Shown here: positions 49,207 through 59,430 of the stretch, piece by piece
Layout of the letters: each line of letters begins with the position of its first letter
How positions within the stretch are numbered: the stretch's first letter is position 1
Assembly (NCBI RefSeq): GCF_943590815.1
Contig: NZ_CALSBS010000022.1
Location: 1-64,000 of the forward strand
Reading direction: 5' to 3'
Length of the DNA stretch: 64,000 bases
Source: Pseudocitrobacter vendiensis
GTDB lineage: Bacteria; Pseudomonadota; Gammaproteobacteria; Enterobacterales; Enterobacteriaceae
The notes under the pieces: model-generated
The model's database searches: none
Told to the model about the DNA's origin: nothing
What the model saw: the letters and a program-made list of their open reading frames with translations, nothing else
Made by a program: the position numbers and the translations under genes

Positions 49207-49244
49207 TATCCACAGACTTAGCCACAAGCAACGTTTGTGGATAA
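49206..49244. promoter_or_regulatory. Inverted pair of DnaA boxes upstream of nrdA
   Basis: TTATCCACA at 49206-49214 and its reverse complement TGTGGATAA at 49236-49244 are both perfect DnaA boxes. DnaA regulates nrdAB in E. coli in step with replication initiation. The arrangement is the same here. Confidence 0.85.
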
Positions 49245-49284
49245 GTGGGGGGATATTTCCTTTTCACGGACAGGTAAAAAGCAC

Positions 49285-51570
49285 ATGAATCAGAGTCTGC
49301 TGGTGACTAAGCGTGACGGCCGCACTGAACGCATCAATCTCGATAAAATCCATCGAGTGTTGGACTGGGCGGCTGAAGGTCTGGAAAACGTCTCTATCTC
49401 TCAGGTTGAACTGCGTTCTCACATCCAGTTCTATGACGGGATCAAAACCTCCGACATCCATGAAACCATCATTAAAGCCGCAGCCGATCTGATCTCCCGC
49501 GACGCACCGGATTACCAGTACCTGGCCGCGCGTCTGGCCATTTTCCACCTGCGTAAAAAAGCCTACGGCCAGTTTGAGCCGCCGAAGCTGTTCGACCACG
49601 TACTGAAAATGGTTGAACTGGGTAAATACGACAATCATCTGCTGGAAGACTATACGGAAGAAGAGTTCAAGCAGATGGACTCGTTCATTGTTCACGACCG
49701 TGACATGACCTTCTCTTACGCTGCCGTCAAACAGCTGGAAGGCAAATACCTGGTACAGAACCGCGTTACCGGCGAAATCTACGAGAGTGCGCAGTTCCTT
49801 TATATTCTGGTTGCCGCGTGCCTGTTCTCAAACTATCCGCGCGACACCCGCTTGAGCTATGTGAAACGCTTCTATGATGCGGTCTCCACGTTCAAAATCT
49901 CGCTGCCGACACCGATTATGTCCGGCGTGCGTACCCCGACTCGCCAGTTCAGCTCCTGCGTACTGATCGAGTGCGGCGACAGCCTGGATTCCATCAACGC
50001 CACCTCCAGCGCGATTGTGAAATACGTTTCCCAACGTGCCGGTATCGGTATCAACGCCGGTCGTATCCGTGCGCTGGGTAGCCCGATTCGCGGCGGCGAG
50101 GCCTTCCACACTGGCTGTATCCCGTTCTACAAACATTTCCAGACCGCAGTAAAATCCTGCTCTCAGGGCGGCGTGCGCGGCGGTGCGGCGACGCTGTTCT
50201 ACCCGATGTGGCATCTGGAAGTTGAAAGCCTGCTGGTGTTGAAAAACAACCGTGGCGTCGAAGGCAACCGCGTGCGTCATATGGACTACGGCGTACAGAT
50301 CAACAAACTGATGTACACCCGTCTGCTGAAAGGCGGCGATATCACGCTGTTCAGCCCGTCTGACGTCCCAGGCCTCTATGATGCGTTCTTCGCCGATCAG
50401 GACGAGTTCGAGCGCCTGTACGTGCAGTATGAAAACGACGACAGCATCCGCAAACAACGCGTGAAAGCGGTTGAGCTGTTCTCGCTGATGATGCAGGAAC
50501 GTGCTTCTACCGGCCGTATCTATATTCAGAACGTTGACCACTGCAACACCCACAGCCCGTTTGACCCGGCGATTGCACCGGTGCGCCAGTCTAACCTGTG
50601 CCTGGAAATCGCGCTGCCGACCAAACCGCTGAACGACGTTAACGACGAAAACGGTGAAATCGCTCTCTGTACGCTTTCTGCATTCAACCTGGGTGCGATT
50701 AAGGATCTGAGCGAGCTGGAAGAACTTGCCGTACTGGCGGTGCGTGCGCTGGATGCGCTGCTTGATTATCAGGACTACCCGATTCTGGCTGCCAAACGCG
50801 GCGCGATGGGACGTCGTACGCTGGGTATTGGCGTCATCAACTTTGCATACTGGCTGGCGAAAAACGGTAAACGTTACTCCGACGGCAGCGCCAATAACCT
50901 GACGCACGAAACCTTCGAAGCCATTCAGTACTACCTGTTGAAAGCCTCTAATGAGCTGGCTATCGAACAGGGCGCGTGCCCGTGGTTCAACGAAACCACT
51001 TACGCCAAAGGTATTCTGCCGATCGATACCTATAAGAAAGACCTGGATGCAATCACCAGCGAGCCGCTGCACCTGAACTGGGAAGCGCTTCGTGAGTCGA
51101 TTAAGACGCATGGCCTGCGTAACTCTACGCTATCGGCCCTGATGCCATCCGAGACATCGTCGCAGATCTCCAACGCGACCAACGGTATCGAGCCGCCGCG
51201 TGGCTACGTCAGCATTAAAGCGTCGAAAGACGGTATCCTGCGTCAGGTTGTGCCGGACTACGAACACCTGCACGACGCGTATGAACTGCTGTGGGATATG
51301 CCGAACAACGACGGCTATCTGCAACTGGTGGGCATCATGCAGAAATTTATCGATCAGTCGATTTCTGCCAACACCAACTACGACCCGTCACGCTTCCCGT
51401 CAGGAAAAGTGCCGATGCAGCAGTTACTGAAAGACCTGCTCACCGCCTATAAATTTGGCGTGAAAACCCTGTACTATCAGAACACCCGCGACGGGGCTGA
51501 AGATGCACAGGATGACCTGGTGCCGTCTATTCAGGACGATGGCTGCGAAAGCGGCGCGTGCAAGATCTGA
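49285..51570 (+). CDS. nrdA: Ribonucleoside-diphosphate reductase 1 subunit alpha
   Basis: The large subunit of class Ia ribonucleotide reductase, 761 residues as in E. coli. It has an N-terminal ATP cone (VTKRDGRTERINLDKIHRV), the active-site cysteines in FSSCVLIECGD and SNLCLEIALP, and the C-terminal redox pair CESGACKI that exchanges with thioredoxin or glutaredoxin. The start at 49285 (MNQSLLVTKRDG) gives the exact family N-terminus; the frame runs back to 49237. Confidence 0.98.
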   Translation: MNQSLLVTKRDGRTERINLDKIHRVLDWAAEGLENVSISQVELRSHIQFYDGIKTSDIHETIIKAAADLISRDAPDYQYLAARLAIFHLRKKAYGQFEPPKLFDHVLKMVELGKYDNHLLEDYTEEEFKQMDSFIVHDRDMTFSYAAVKQLEGKYLVQNRVTGEIYESAQFLYILVAACLFSNYPRDTRLSYVKRFYDAVSTFKISLPTPIMSGVRTPTRQFSSCVLIECGDSLDSINATSSAIVKYVSQRAGIGINAGRIRALGSPIRGGEAFHTGCIPFYKHFQTAVKSCSQGGVRGGAATLFYPMWHLEVESLLVLKNNRGVEGNRVRHMDYGVQINKLMYTRLLKGGDITLFSPSDVPGLYDAFFADQDEFERLYVQYENDDSIRKQRVKAVELFSLMMQERASTGRIYIQNVDHCNTHSPFDPAIAPVRQSNLCLEIALPTKPLNDVNDENGEIALCTLSAFNLGAIKDLSELEELAVLAVRALDALLDYQDYPILAAKRGAMGRRTLGIGVINFAYWLAKNGKRYSDGSANNLTHETFEAIQYYLLKASNELAIEQGACPWFNETTYAKGILPIDTYKKDLDAITSEPLHLNWEALRESIKTHGLRNSTLSALMPSETSSQISNATNGIEPPRGYVSIKASKDGILRQVVPDYEHLHDAYELLWDMPNNDGYLQLVGIMQKFIDQSISANTNYDPSRFPSGKVPMQQLLKDLLTAYKFGVKTLYYQNTRDGAEDAQDDLVPSIQDDGCESGACKI

Positions 51571-51580
51571 TAATGATATT

Positions 51581-51673
51581 CCCCTCACCCCGGCCCTCTC
51601 CCTGAGGGAGAGGGTGAAAAGCGCACCGAGCCATTCCCTCTCCCCCCGGGAGAGGGTTAGGGTGAGGGGGCAT
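51581..51673. repeat. Long imperfect palindrome between nrdA and nrdB
   Basis: A GC-rich element of about 90 bases. CCCTCACCCCGGCCCTCTCCC pairs with GGGAGAGGGTTAGGGTGAGGG, and internal nested repeats CCCTCTCCC/GGGAGAGGG lie inside. It would fold into a strong hairpin in nrdAB mRNA. Similar CCCTCACCC..GGGTGAGGG palindromes recur in enteric genomes, as dispersed non-coding elements. It could lower nrdB relative to nrdA by attenuating the transcript, or stabilise the nrdA mRNA; neither is shown. Confidence 0.7.
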
Positions 51674-51693
51674 TAAAACCACAGGACACATTC

Positions 51694-52824
51694 ATGGCAT
51701 ATACCACCTTTTCACAGACGAAAAATGACCAACTCAAAGAGCCGATGTTCTTCGGCCAACCGGTCAACGTGGCCCGCTACGATCAGCAAAAATACGACAT
51801 CTTCGAAAAGCTGATTGAAAAGCAGCTCTCCTTCTTCTGGCGTCCGGAAGAAGTTGACGTTTCTCGCGACCGTATCGATTACCAGGCGCTGCCGGAACAC
51901 GAAAAACACATCTTCATCAGTAACCTGAAATATCAGACCCTGCTCGACTCCATTCAGGGCCGTAGCCCGAACGTTGCCCTGCTGCCGCTGATTTCCATTC
52001 CGGAACTGGAAACCTGGGTAGAAACCTGGGCGTTTTCTGAAACCATCCACTCCCGCTCTTACACTCATATCATCCGTAATATCGTCAACGACCCGGCGAT
52101 TGTGTTTGATGATATTGTGACCAACGAGCAGATTCAGAAACGCGCGGAAGGCATTTCCAGCTATTACGACGAACTGATCGAGATGACCAGCTACTGGCAT
52201 CTACTGGGCGAAGGCACGCATTCCGTGAACGGTAAAACCGTCACCGTCAGCCTGCGCGAACTGAAGAAAAAGCTCTACCTGTGCCTGATGAGCGTTAACG
52301 CGCTGGAAGCCATTCGCTTCTACGTCAGCTTCGCCTGCTCCTTCGCGTTCGCAGAACGTGAGCTAATGGAAGGCAACGCCAAAATCATTCGCCTGATCGC
52401 CCGCGATGAAGCGCTGCACCTGACCGGCACTCAGCATATGCTGAATTTGCTGCGCAGCGGCGTCGATGATCCGGAAATGGCTGAAATCGCCGAAGAGTGC
52501 AAACAGGAGTGCTATGACCTGTTCGTACAAGCAGCCCTTCAGGAAAAAGAGTGGGCAGATTACCTGTTCCGCGACGGTTCGATGATTGGCCTGAACAAAG
52601 ACATTCTTTGCCAGTACGTGGAATACATCACCAACATCCGCATGCAGGCGGTAGGTTTAGATTTGCCATTCCAGACGCGCTCTAACCCAATCCCGTGGAT
52701 CAACACCTGGCTGGTATCCGATAACGTACAGGTTGCACCGCAGGAAGTGGAAGTCAGTTCTTACCTGGTCGGTCAGATAGATTCTGAAGTCAACACCGAC
52801 GACCTGAGTGATTTCCAGCTCTGA
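51694..52824 (+). CDS. nrdB: Ribonucleoside-diphosphate reductase 1 subunit beta
   Basis: The radical-bearing small subunit, 376 residues. The di-iron ligands and radical tyrosine are D85, E116, H119 and Y123 when the initiator Met is counted, equal to D84, E115, H118 and Y122 of the mature E. coli protein. The C-terminal peptide ending DDLSDFQL docks into NrdA. The stop codon overlaps the yfaE start by one base. Confidence 0.98.
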   Translation: MAYTTFSQTKNDQLKEPMFFGQPVNVARYDQQKYDIFEKLIEKQLSFFWRPEEVDVSRDRIDYQALPEHEKHIFISNLKYQTLLDSIQGRSPNVALLPLISIPELETWVETWAFSETIHSRSYTHIIRNIVNDPAIVFDDIVTNEQIQKRAEGISSYYDELIEMTSYWHLLGEGTHSVNGKTVTVSLRELKKKLYLCLMSVNALEAIRFYVSFACSFAFAERELMEGNAKIIRLIARDEALHLTGTQHMLNLLRSGVDDPEMAEIAEECKQECYDLFVQAALQEKEWADYLFRDGSMIGLNKDILCQYVEYITNIRMQAVGLDLPFQTRSNPIPWINTWLVSDNVQVAPQEVEVSSYLVGQIDSEVNTDDLSDFQL

Positions 52825-53078
52825 TGAGCCGCGTTATCCTTCGCATCTCTGGCACACAGTTGCTGTGCCAGGATGAACACCCTTCCCTGCTGGCCGCGCT
52901 GGAATCCCATAACGTTGAAGTTGAGTATCAGTGCCGTGAAGGCTACTGCGGTTCATGCCGCACGCGTCTGGTTGCCGGCCAGGTCGACTGGCTAACGGAA
53001 CCGCTGGCGTTCATCCAGCCAGGGGAAATTTTGCCCTGCTGTTGCCGGGCGAAGGGTGATATTGAGATTGAAATGTAA
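52824..53078 (+). CDS. yfaE: 2Fe-2S ferredoxin YfaE (NrdB cofactor maintenance)
   Basis: An 84-residue plant-type ferredoxin. The cluster-binding cysteines are in CREGYCGSCR and near the C-terminus in LPCCC. In E. coli YfaE reduces met-NrdB and helps assemble the diferric-tyrosyl radical cofactor, which fits its position directly after nrdB with a TGATG overlap. Confidence 0.95.
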   Translation: MSRVILRISGTQLLCQDEHPSLLAALESHNVEVEYQCREGYCGSCRTRLVAGQVDWLTEPLAFIQPGEILPCCCRAKGDIEIEM

Positions 53079-53107
53079 ATGGCCGCCCGCTGGGCGGCCA
53101 TTTTATT
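53079..53107. terminator. Bidirectional terminator between yfaE and inaA
   Basis: The ten-base stem ATGGCCGCCC/GGGCGGCCAT with a short loop is flanked by AAAT and TTTTATT. It serves the convergent yfaE and inaA. Confidence 0.85.
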
Positions 53108-53756
53108 ACAGCGCGTAATAGTACGCTTTCACCTTTTCCCAGTCCGCTTTCGGAATCGGGTCGAGATATTTTTCCAGTTGTGAAAAGTCGTGTTTAATCG
53201 CTTTTTCGCGGCTCAGACGACGACGGCTTTTCTCCAGGTCGAGGAAACCCGCTTCCACCGTCCCTTCGGTTTTCACATAGATATGACGCACATAGCAGCA
53301 ACCGTGCTGACGATTCACGCTGTGCATCTTTTTGAAGGCCACGGCAACGGCTTTCAGCATGGCTTCGCGCACGTCGTCCGGGAAGGGCGTAACGGCATGC
53401 TGGTGATACCAGTCACCAATGCTGATAAAGCCTTTCATATCCTCGGTGACCAACAACGCGCGCCACTCACCATCAATTTTCATCGCTTTGCCGTAAACGA
53501 TCTTCGGCACGATAACGCCCGCTTTTTCCAGATCTTTAATCACCGCGATTTCACGCACAATGGTTGGGCGACCAAACGGATAGCGAACCGAACGGAACAG
53601 ATGCTGCGTCATGCGCTTCACGTACAGTTTTTTACCATCACGCTCAACACACTGGACGCCGCTCATCCCGTTGCGGCGGTAGTTTGGCTCCTCAACCCAG
53701 TCGCCTTCTGTTGCCCACCACTGATTAAATTCATCCAGTCCATTTGATACAGCCAT
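53106..53756 (-). CDS. inaA: Weak-acid-inducible protein InaA
   Basis: A 216-residue protein of the Kdo/WaaP lipopolysaccharide-kinase-like fold, equal in length to E. coli InaA. Kinase-like features include a KKLYVKRM segment (candidate Lys), a MHSINRQHGCCY-type catalytic loop (here MHSVNRQHGCCYVRH), and GFLDLEKSRRR in the position of the metal-binding DFG-like loop. E. coli inaA is induced by weak acids and redox cyclers through MarA/SoxS. The molecular substrate is unknown. It is divergent from glpA. Confidence 0.92.
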   Translation of the reverse strand: MAVSNGLDEFNQWWATEGDWVEEPNYRRNGMSGVQCVERDGKKLYVKRMTQHLFRSVRYPFGRPTIVREIAVIKDLEKAGVIVPKIVYGKAMKIDGEWRALLVTEDMKGFISIGDWYHQHAVTPFPDDVREAMLKAVAVAFKKMHSVNRQHGCCYVRHIYVKTEGTVEAGFLDLEKSRRRLSREKAIKHDFSQLEKYLDPIPKADWEKVKAYYYAL

Positions 53757-53859
53757 TACTTGCCTCGCCCGCTAACGCTTAAAGATTACCAAAAGTTAAT
53801 CATATAATAGCTTTGTCAAAGCTCTTAGCGTTTATCCGTTCATCTCATTTTCACAGGCG

Positions 53860-53900
53860 AAATGCGCGAAAACGAAAGCAATAAGTTCGAATGTGCGCAG
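53860..53900. promoter_or_regulatory. Candidate GlpR operator region upstream of glpA
   Basis: The sequence around 53860-53900 contains repeated CGAAA/TTCG half-sites (ATGCGCGAAAACGAAAGCA, then GTTCGAATGTGCG). They resemble glycerol-3-phosphate repressor sites. The position between divergent inaA and glpA is suitable. The match is loose. Confidence 0.35.
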
Positions 53901-53968
53901 CGTCAAACAAATTCTCTGTCAATTATGGCTTACTGAAGACAAGGATATTGTTATGTAGGGGCAGGAGA

Positions 53969-55591
53969 ATGCAGCAATCAGGGGAGTACGATGCGATCAT
54001 CATCGGCGGTGGCGCAACCGGCGCGGGAATTGCCCGCGACTGCGCGCTACGTGGTCTCAGGGTCGTGCTGGTTGAACGTCATGACATCGCCACCGGCGCA
54101 ACCGGGCGTAACCACGGTCTGCTGCACAGCGGCGCACGCTATGCCGTCACCGATAGCGAATCGGCCCGGGAATGCATCAGCGAAAACCGCATCCTGAAAC
54201 ATATTGCCCGCCACTGTATCGAACCCACCGGCGGGCTGTTTATCACCCTGCCGGAAGACAACCTCGACTTTCAGTCCACCTTTTTACAAGCCTGCGCCAT
54301 CGCCGGTATTGACGCGCAGGCGATTGACCCGCAGGAAGCGCGACGCATCGAACCGGGCGTTAACCCGGCGCTGACAGGCGCGGTAAAAGTCCCGGATGGT
54401 ACCGTTGATCCCTTCCGGCTTACCGCAGCCAATATGCTGGATGCGCGCGAACACGGTGCGGACATTCTCACCGGGCATGAAGTCATCGGGCTTATTCGCG
54501 ATGGCGCGAACGTGCGCGGCGTGCGGTTGCACAATCGTCAAACGCAGGAGACGCGTGAGCTCCACGCCCAGGTGGTGGTCAACGCAGCCGGGATCTGGGG
54601 GCAACGCATCGCCGAATATGCCGATCTGAGCATCCGTATGTTCCCGGCCAAAGGGTCGCTGCTCATTCTCGATCACCGCATCAACCAGCACGTAATTAAC
54701 CGCTGCCGCAAGCCTGCGGATGCCGACATTCTGGTACCAGGCGATACCATTTCGCTGATTGGCACCACCTCCATGCACATCGATTACGACGAAATTGACA
54801 ACAACCGCGTTACCGCGCAGGAAGTCGATACATTGATTCGCGAAGGCGAAAAACTGGCGCCGCGCATGGGCAGCACACGTATTCTGCGCGCATACTCGGG
54901 CGTACGCCCGTTAGTTGCCTGCGATGATGACCCGACCGGGCGCAACGTCAGCCGTGGCATAGTCTTGTTCGATCACGCGCAGCGCGACGGCATGGAAGGT
55001 TTCATAACCATCACCGGCGGCAAACTGATGACCTATCGCCTGATGGCCGAATGGGCCACCGATGCGGTATGTCGCAAAGTGGGCAACACGACATCGTGTA
55101 CCACCGCCACTACCCCACTCCCCGGCTCGCGTGAAAGCCAGGAGAAAACACTCCAGCGCATCATCTCGTTGCCTGCGCCGCTGCGCGGTTCCGTGATTTA
55201 TCGCCACGGTGACCGCACGCCAGGCTGGATCGGCGACAACCGTCTGCATCGCAGCCTGGTATGCGAATGCGAAGCCGTGACGGCAGGCGAAGTACAGTAC
55301 GCAGTAGAAAACCTGAATGTCCGCAATTTGCTCGATCTGCGTCGCCGAACCCGCGTCGGCATGGGTACCTGTCAGGGCGAACTGTGCGCCTGCCGCGCGG
55401 CGGGGCTGCTGCCCCGTTTTCACGCCACCAATGCCAGCCAGTCGCTAAAACAGCTCTCAGATTTCCTCAATGAGCGCTGGAAAGGCGTGCAGCCTATCGC
55501 CTGGGGTGATGCGCTGCGCGAAAGCGAACTGACTCGCTGGGTCTATCAGGGACTGTGTGGGCTGCAAAAGGAGCATCAGGATGAAATTTGA
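53969..55591 (+). CDS. glpA: Anaerobic glycerol-3-phosphate dehydrogenase subunit A
   Basis: The FAD-containing catalytic subunit of the anaerobic sn-glycerol-3-phosphate dehydrogenase, 540 residues (K-12: 542). The FAD-binding motif [15 protein letters not shown] is at residues 9-23. The C-terminal BFD-like [2Fe-2S] domain has CECEAV and [16 protein letters not shown] precedes the ATG at 53969. The last 11 bases overlap glpB. In K-12 glpTQ is divergent at this point; here inaA takes that place. Confidence 0.95.
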   Translation: MQQSGEYDAIIIGGGATGAGIARDCALRGLRVVLVERHDIATGATGRNHGLLHSGARYAVTDSESARECISENRILKHIARHCIEPTGGLFITLPEDNLDFQSTFLQACAIAGIDAQAIDPQEARRIEPGVNPALTGAVKVPDGTVDPFRLTAANMLDAREHGADILTGHEVIGLIRDGANVRGVRLHNRQTQETRELHAQVVVNAAGIWGQRIAEYADLSIRMFPAKGSLLILDHRINQHVINRCRKPADADILVPGDTISLIGTTSMHIDYDEIDNNRVTAQEVDTLIREGEKLAPRMGSTRILRAYSGVRPLVACDDDPTGRNVSRGIVLFDHAQRDGMEGFITITGGKLMTYRLMAEWATDAVCRKVGNTTSCTTATTPLPGSRESQEKTLQRIISLPAPLRGSVIYRHGDRTPGWIGDNRLHRSLVCECEAVTAGEVQYAVENLNVRNLLDLRRRTRVGMGTCQGELCACRAAGLLPRFHATNASQSLKQLSDFLNERWKGVQPIAWGDALRESELTRWVYQGLCGLQKEHQDEI

Positions 55592-56840
55592 TACGGTTAT
55601 CATCGGCGGCGGTCTGGCCGGGTTACTGTGCGGGTTAACGCTGCAGTCACAAGGTTTGCGCTGTGCCATTGTCAGCCGCGGGCAAAGTGCGCTGAACTTC
55701 GCCTCGGGTTCGCTGGATCTCCTTAGCATGTTGCCCGACGGGCAGCCGGTCGAGGATATTCATCTCGGCTTGCAGGCATTAACACGGCTAGCCCCTGAGC
55801 ATCCTTACAACAAAGTGGGTTGCGAAAACGTCCTGTCGTACGCCCGTCAGGCGCAAGCGCTTTTCAACGATTGCGGTATCGACTTTCAGGGCGACGCAGG
55901 GCAAACACATCAACGTGTGACCCCGCTGGGTTTATTGCGCAGCGCCTGGCTCAGTCCTCGCGAGACACCACTCTTCCCGCCAGCAGCCAGTAAAGTCCGC
56001 GTTGTGGGAATAACCGGGTTTCTCGATTTTCAGGCTCCGCTTGCCGCTGAGTCATTACGTAAAAAGGGCCTGGAGGTCGACACGACTGAAATCGACCTGC
56101 CACAGCTGGATGTGCTGCGCGAAAACGCCAGCGAATTCCGCGCGGCAAACATCGCTCGCCTGCTGGACCAGCCGGAACAGTGGCAACCGTTGTACGATGC
56201 GCTCGCTCCGCTGGCGGAGGGTTACGATGCCCTGTGGCTTCCGGCCTGTTTCGGCGCCAGTGATAGCCAGCTGTACGACTGGCTCTGCGCAAAGCTCAGC
56301 TGTGCGCTACATCTGTTGCCTACGCTGCCACCCTCCGTGCCCGGCATGCGTTTGCAGGCACAGCTTCAACGGCAGTTTATCCGCGCAGGCGGCGTCTGGA
56401 TGCCAGGCGACGAAGTGCAAAAGGTAACGCTGGAGAATCAACACGCTACCACCGTCTGGACGCGCAACCACGCCGACATTCCCCTACGTGCACGCTACGT
56501 GGTGCTGGCGAGTGGCAGTTTCTTCAGTAATGGGTTAGTCGCAAGTCGAGATACGATTCGCGAACCGGTGCTTAATCTTGACGTGATGCAGATGGCCACC
56601 CGCGCATTATGGTATCGCCCTGATGTCTTTGACTCTCAGCCATGGCAACAGTTTGGCGTCGCGACCGATGCGATGCTGCGCCCGGCTATTGCCGGCCAGC
56701 AACTGGAAAATGTGTTTGTGATTGGTTCAGTACTGGGCGGCTGCGATGCCATCGCTCAGGGCTGCGGCGGCGGTGTGTGTGCAGTGACGGCGCTTCATGC
56801 CGCGCAGCAAATCACCCTGTTGACAGGAGGTGAAGCATGA
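55581..56840 (+). CDS. glpB: Anaerobic glycerol-3-phosphate dehydrogenase subunit B
   Basis: The flavin-binding subunit of GlpABC, 419 residues, exactly the K-12 length. The N-terminal FAD motif [14 protein letters not shown] is at residues 6-19, and the C-terminal segment [20 protein letters not shown] is conserved in GlpB. AAAAGGAGC lies ahead of the ATG at 55581, inside the end of glpA. It overlaps glpC by four bases. Confidence 0.95.
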   Translation: MKFDTVIIGGGLAGLLCGLTLQSQGLRCAIVSRGQSALNFASGSLDLLSMLPDGQPVEDIHLGLQALTRLAPEHPYNKVGCENVLSYARQAQALFNDCGIDFQGDAGQTHQRVTPLGLLRSAWLSPRETPLFPPAASKVRVVGITGFLDFQAPLAAESLRKKGLEVDTTEIDLPQLDVLRENASEFRAANIARLLDQPEQWQPLYDALAPLAEGYDALWLPACFGASDSQLYDWLCAKLSCALHLLPTLPPSVPGMRLQAQLQRQFIRAGGVWMPGDEVQKVTLENQHATTVWTRNHADIPLRARYVVLASGSFFSNGLVASRDTIREPVLNLDVMQMATRALWYRPDVFDSQPWQQFGVATDAMLRPAIAGQQLENVFVIGSVLGGCDAIAQGCGGGVCAVTALHAAQQITLLTGGEA

Positions 56841-58030
56841 GTAGCGGCCAGTTCGAGAATTGCATCAAATGTACCGCCTGTACGACAGCTTGCCCAATCA
56901 GTCGGGTGAATCCTCGCTATCCTGGGCCGAAACAAGCGGGCCCGGACGGCGAACGGCTCCGCCTGAAAGACGGCGCACTGTATGATGAGGCGCTGAAATA
57001 TTGTATCAACTGCAAACGCTGCGAAGTGGCGTGCCCGTCTGATGTCAAAATTGGCGATATCATCCAGCGCGCCCGAGCGCGCTATGACGTCACCACCCCA
57101 TCGCTGCGTAACCGCATACTCAGCCATACGGACCTGATGGGGCAGATGTCCACGCCGTTTGCACCGCTGGTGAATGCGGCGACGGGGCTGAAACCCGTGC
57201 GTCATCTGCTTGATGCGGCGCTAAAAATTGATCATCGCCGCACGCTGCCGAAATACTCCTTCGGCACCTTCCGCCGCTGGTATCGCAGCGTCGCAAAACA
57301 GCAGGCGCAGTTTGCCGAGCAGGTAGCCTTTTTCCACGGCTGCTACGTCAACTACAACCATCCGCAATTGGGCAAAGATTTAATTAAGGTGCTGAATGCG
57401 CTGGGAACGGGCGTTCAGTTGTTGAGTAAAGAGAAATGTTGCGGCGTACCGTTGATTGCGAACGGTTTCACCGATAAGGCGCGCAAGCAGGCGCAAAGCA
57501 ACGTCGCGTCACTGCGCGAGGCCATTGAGGATAAATCGCTGCCCGTTATCGCGACGTCCTCAACCTGCACGTTTACGCTGCGAGATGAATATCCGCATCT
57601 GTTGAATGTTGATAACGGCGGCCTGCGCGAGCATATCGACCTGGCTACACGCTGGCTGTGGCGAAAACTGGACGAAGGGAAAACGCTGCCGCTTAAACCG
57701 TTGCCGCTGAAGGTGGTATATCACACGCCGTGTCATATGGAGAAAATGGGCTGGACGCTTTACACCCTGGAGCTGCTGCGGCAAATTCCCGGGTTGGAGC
57801 TGACGGTGCTCGACTCCGAGTGCTGCGGCATTGCGGGCACCTATGGCTTTAAGTCGGAGAATTACCCCACCTCGCAGGCCGTCGGCGCGCCGCTGTTCCG
57901 CCAGATCGAGGAAAGCGGCGCGGATATCGTGGTGACCGATTGCGAAACCTGTAAATGGCAAATCGAGATGTCAACCAGCAAGCGCTGCGAACATCCCATT
58001 ACCCTGCTGGCACAGGCGCTATCGACATAA
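56837..58030 (+). CDS. glpC: Anaerobic glycerol-3-phosphate dehydrogenase subunit C
   Basis: The iron-sulfur subunit that anchors GlpAB to the membrane and passes electrons to menaquinone. It has 397 residues (K-12: 396). Two [4Fe-4S] motifs are [12 protein letters not shown] (near 9-20) and [12 protein letters not shown]. Two CCG domains have KCCGVPL and ECCGIAG. Its partners are the Men enzymes also encoded in this window. A REP cluster follows the stop. Confidence 0.96.
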   Translation: MSSGQFENCIKCTACTTACPISRVNPRYPGPKQAGPDGERLRLKDGALYDEALKYCINCKRCEVACPSDVKIGDIIQRARARYDVTTPSLRNRILSHTDLMGQMSTPFAPLVNAATGLKPVRHLLDAALKIDHRRTLPKYSFGTFRRWYRSVAKQQAQFAEQVAFFHGCYVNYNHPQLGKDLIKVLNALGTGVQLLSKEKCCGVPLIANGFTDKARKQAQSNVASLREAIEDKSLPVIATSSTCTFTLRDEYPHLLNVDNGGLREHIDLATRWLWRKLDEGKTLPLKPLPLKVVYHTPCHMEKMGWTLYTLELLRQIPGLELTVLDSECCGIAGTYGFKSENYPTSQAVGAPLFRQIEESGADIVVTDCETCKWQIEMSTSKRCEHPITLLAQALST

Positions 58031-58044
58031 GCAATTTCGCCTGC

Positions 58045-58135
58045 ACAATGCCTGATGCGCTTCGCTTATCAGGCCTACCGGTTTATGCGAGATCTGTAGG
58101 CCGGATAAGGCGTAGCCGCCATCCGGCAATGCAAC
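58045..58135. repeat. REP-type repeat pair between glpC and yfaY
   Basis: Opposed REP units: ATGCCTGATGCGC..TATCAGGCCTAC near 58048-58078 and TGTAGGCCGGATAAGGCG..GCCATCCGGCA near 58097-58128. The first unit is almost identical to the one at the left end of the window. Confidence 0.85.
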
Positions 58136-58139
58136 TTCG

Positions 58140-59336
58140 CTACACCTTCAGCGTTTCCACCACTTCAATCCAGCCGTGTTCGCTGGCGACATCCATCCCG
58201 TTGAGCCAGCGGCGCAGCATGTTCATCGCCATCATGGCGCAAACCTGCTGACGCACAACCAGGCTGTGGCGCGTGGTGTTAAACTTCACGCGCAGCGCCC
58301 ATGTGCCGTCTGCGGTGGAGAGCGCGAAGTTCAGATGCTCGTTTTCAAGCCCGGTAACCGACAGCGCTACGCCAGCAAAATGATTTTCGCGGCGCTCTTC
58401 CGCCCAACGTGCGGTTTGCGCCAGCGTCTCTTCCTGCGACGGAATCACCTCACTGGCCAGCAGCGGCGCACCCGCGCGTTGTAGCTCCAGCGCCAGCAGC
58501 CCGCCGGTAAATTGTTCGCTCAGCGTCAGACTCAGTTGCTTATCCTGCAATGCGCGGGCAAGCTGCTTCGGCAAGCCTTCGGTGCCTTCAAAAATCAGGC
58601 TATCGCCCGCGACCTTTTTCACTTCCGGCCACAGGGCTTCCATGGCCTGACGTTCACTCGCCGGGCCAGTCAGCTTGAGTTCAATAATCGGCATCGATGA
58701 GCGATAGCCCATCGACACGCCCGCAGGTAGCGCCAGGTGATCGAGACTTTGCGCGAGATCGCTTTCCGAACGCCCGAACGTAGTGAGTCGCAGACACAGC
58801 GGCGGCTCGGGGATCTCAAAACGTGCACGCAGGCGTGGCAGAATTTCCTGCTGAACCATCACTTTAAATTCAGACGGCACGCCAGGGGTGAAGAAAATCA
58901 GGCAACGGTTGAGCTTAATGGCAAAACCGCAGGCCGTACCCACCGGGTTATCAATAAACTCGGCGCTGGCAGGAATTTCCGCCTGTTTGCGATTGCTCGG
59001 CGCCATCACGCGGCCACGCTCTTTGAAGAATTTCTCCATCTGCGCCAGCCACGGCTCATGCAGTACCAGTGATTCGCCTTTCGCCGTTGCCGCAGCTAGC
59101 GCACTTAAATCATCACTCGTCGGCCCCAGACCGCCGTTAACAATCAGGACATCAGCCTGGGTACTGCGCTCGCGCAGAATCGACACCAGATCATCGAGTT
59201 TGTCGCCCACCGTGTTACGCCGGGAAAGCGGTAAACCTTGTTCAAATAAGAAATCAGCAAGCCAGGCCGCATTGGTATCCACAATTTGCCCGTATAAGAC
59301 TTCATCGCCCGTAGACAGCATCTCTACGTTTATCAT
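58140..59336 (-). CDS. yfaY: CinA-like protein YfaY
   Basis: A 398-residue CinA-family protein (K-12 YfaY: 400). The N-terminal MoCF-type domain (about 1-170) contains LSTGDEVLYGQIVDTNAAW and VNGGLGPTSDDLSALAAA. The C-terminal CinA/PncC-like domain starts near 250 and retains SEQFTGGLLALEL. The PncC family converts NMN to nicotinic acid mononucleotide, but E. coli YfaY lacks NMN deamidase activity, so function is uncertain. The start at 59336 is used because it begins MINVEMLSTGDE; the frame runs to 59492. Confidence 0.9.
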   Translation of the reverse strand: MINVEMLSTGDEVLYGQIVDTNAAWLADFLFEQGLPLSRRNTVGDKLDDLVSILRERSTQADVLIVNGGLGPTSDDLSALAAATAKGESLVLHEPWLAQMEKFFKERGRVMAPSNRKQAEIPASAEFIDNPVGTACGFAIKLNRCLIFFTPGVPSEFKVMVQQEILPRLRARFEIPEPPLCLRLTTFGRSESDLAQSLDHLALPAGVSMGYRSSMPIIELKLTGPASERQAMEALWPEVKKVAGDSLIFEGTEGLPKQLARALQDKQLSLTLSEQFTGGLLALELQRAGAPLLASEVIPSQEETLAQTARWAEERRENHFAGVALSVTGLENEHLNFALSTADGTWALRVKFNTTRHSLVVRQQVCAMMAMNMLRRWLNGMDVASEHGWIEVVETLKV

Positions 59337-59430
59337 CGCTTTCTCCAGTAAAAGAGGACGATTTACTATAGCGCAAGGCGAGGAATAAAAACGAGAAAAC
59401 TGGCGCGGCAGAGTGCCGCGCCGGGGAGAA

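Larger units (their letters stand above)
48938..49284 (+). other. nrdA upstream regulatory region
   Basis: About 347 AT-rich bases with dense regulatory signals. A hairpin follows ubiG (TTGCGCTGC/GCAGCGCAA, 48963-48985). TTGACA lies at 49046. Two NrdR-type boxes and two DnaA boxes are listed separately. No ORF was seen. Confidence 0.7.

Noticed and set aside
49828..51111. 427-residue open frame antisense to nrdA
   Set aside because: It lies wholly within nrdA on the other strand, has no recognisable motif, and results from the strong codon bias of nrdA.
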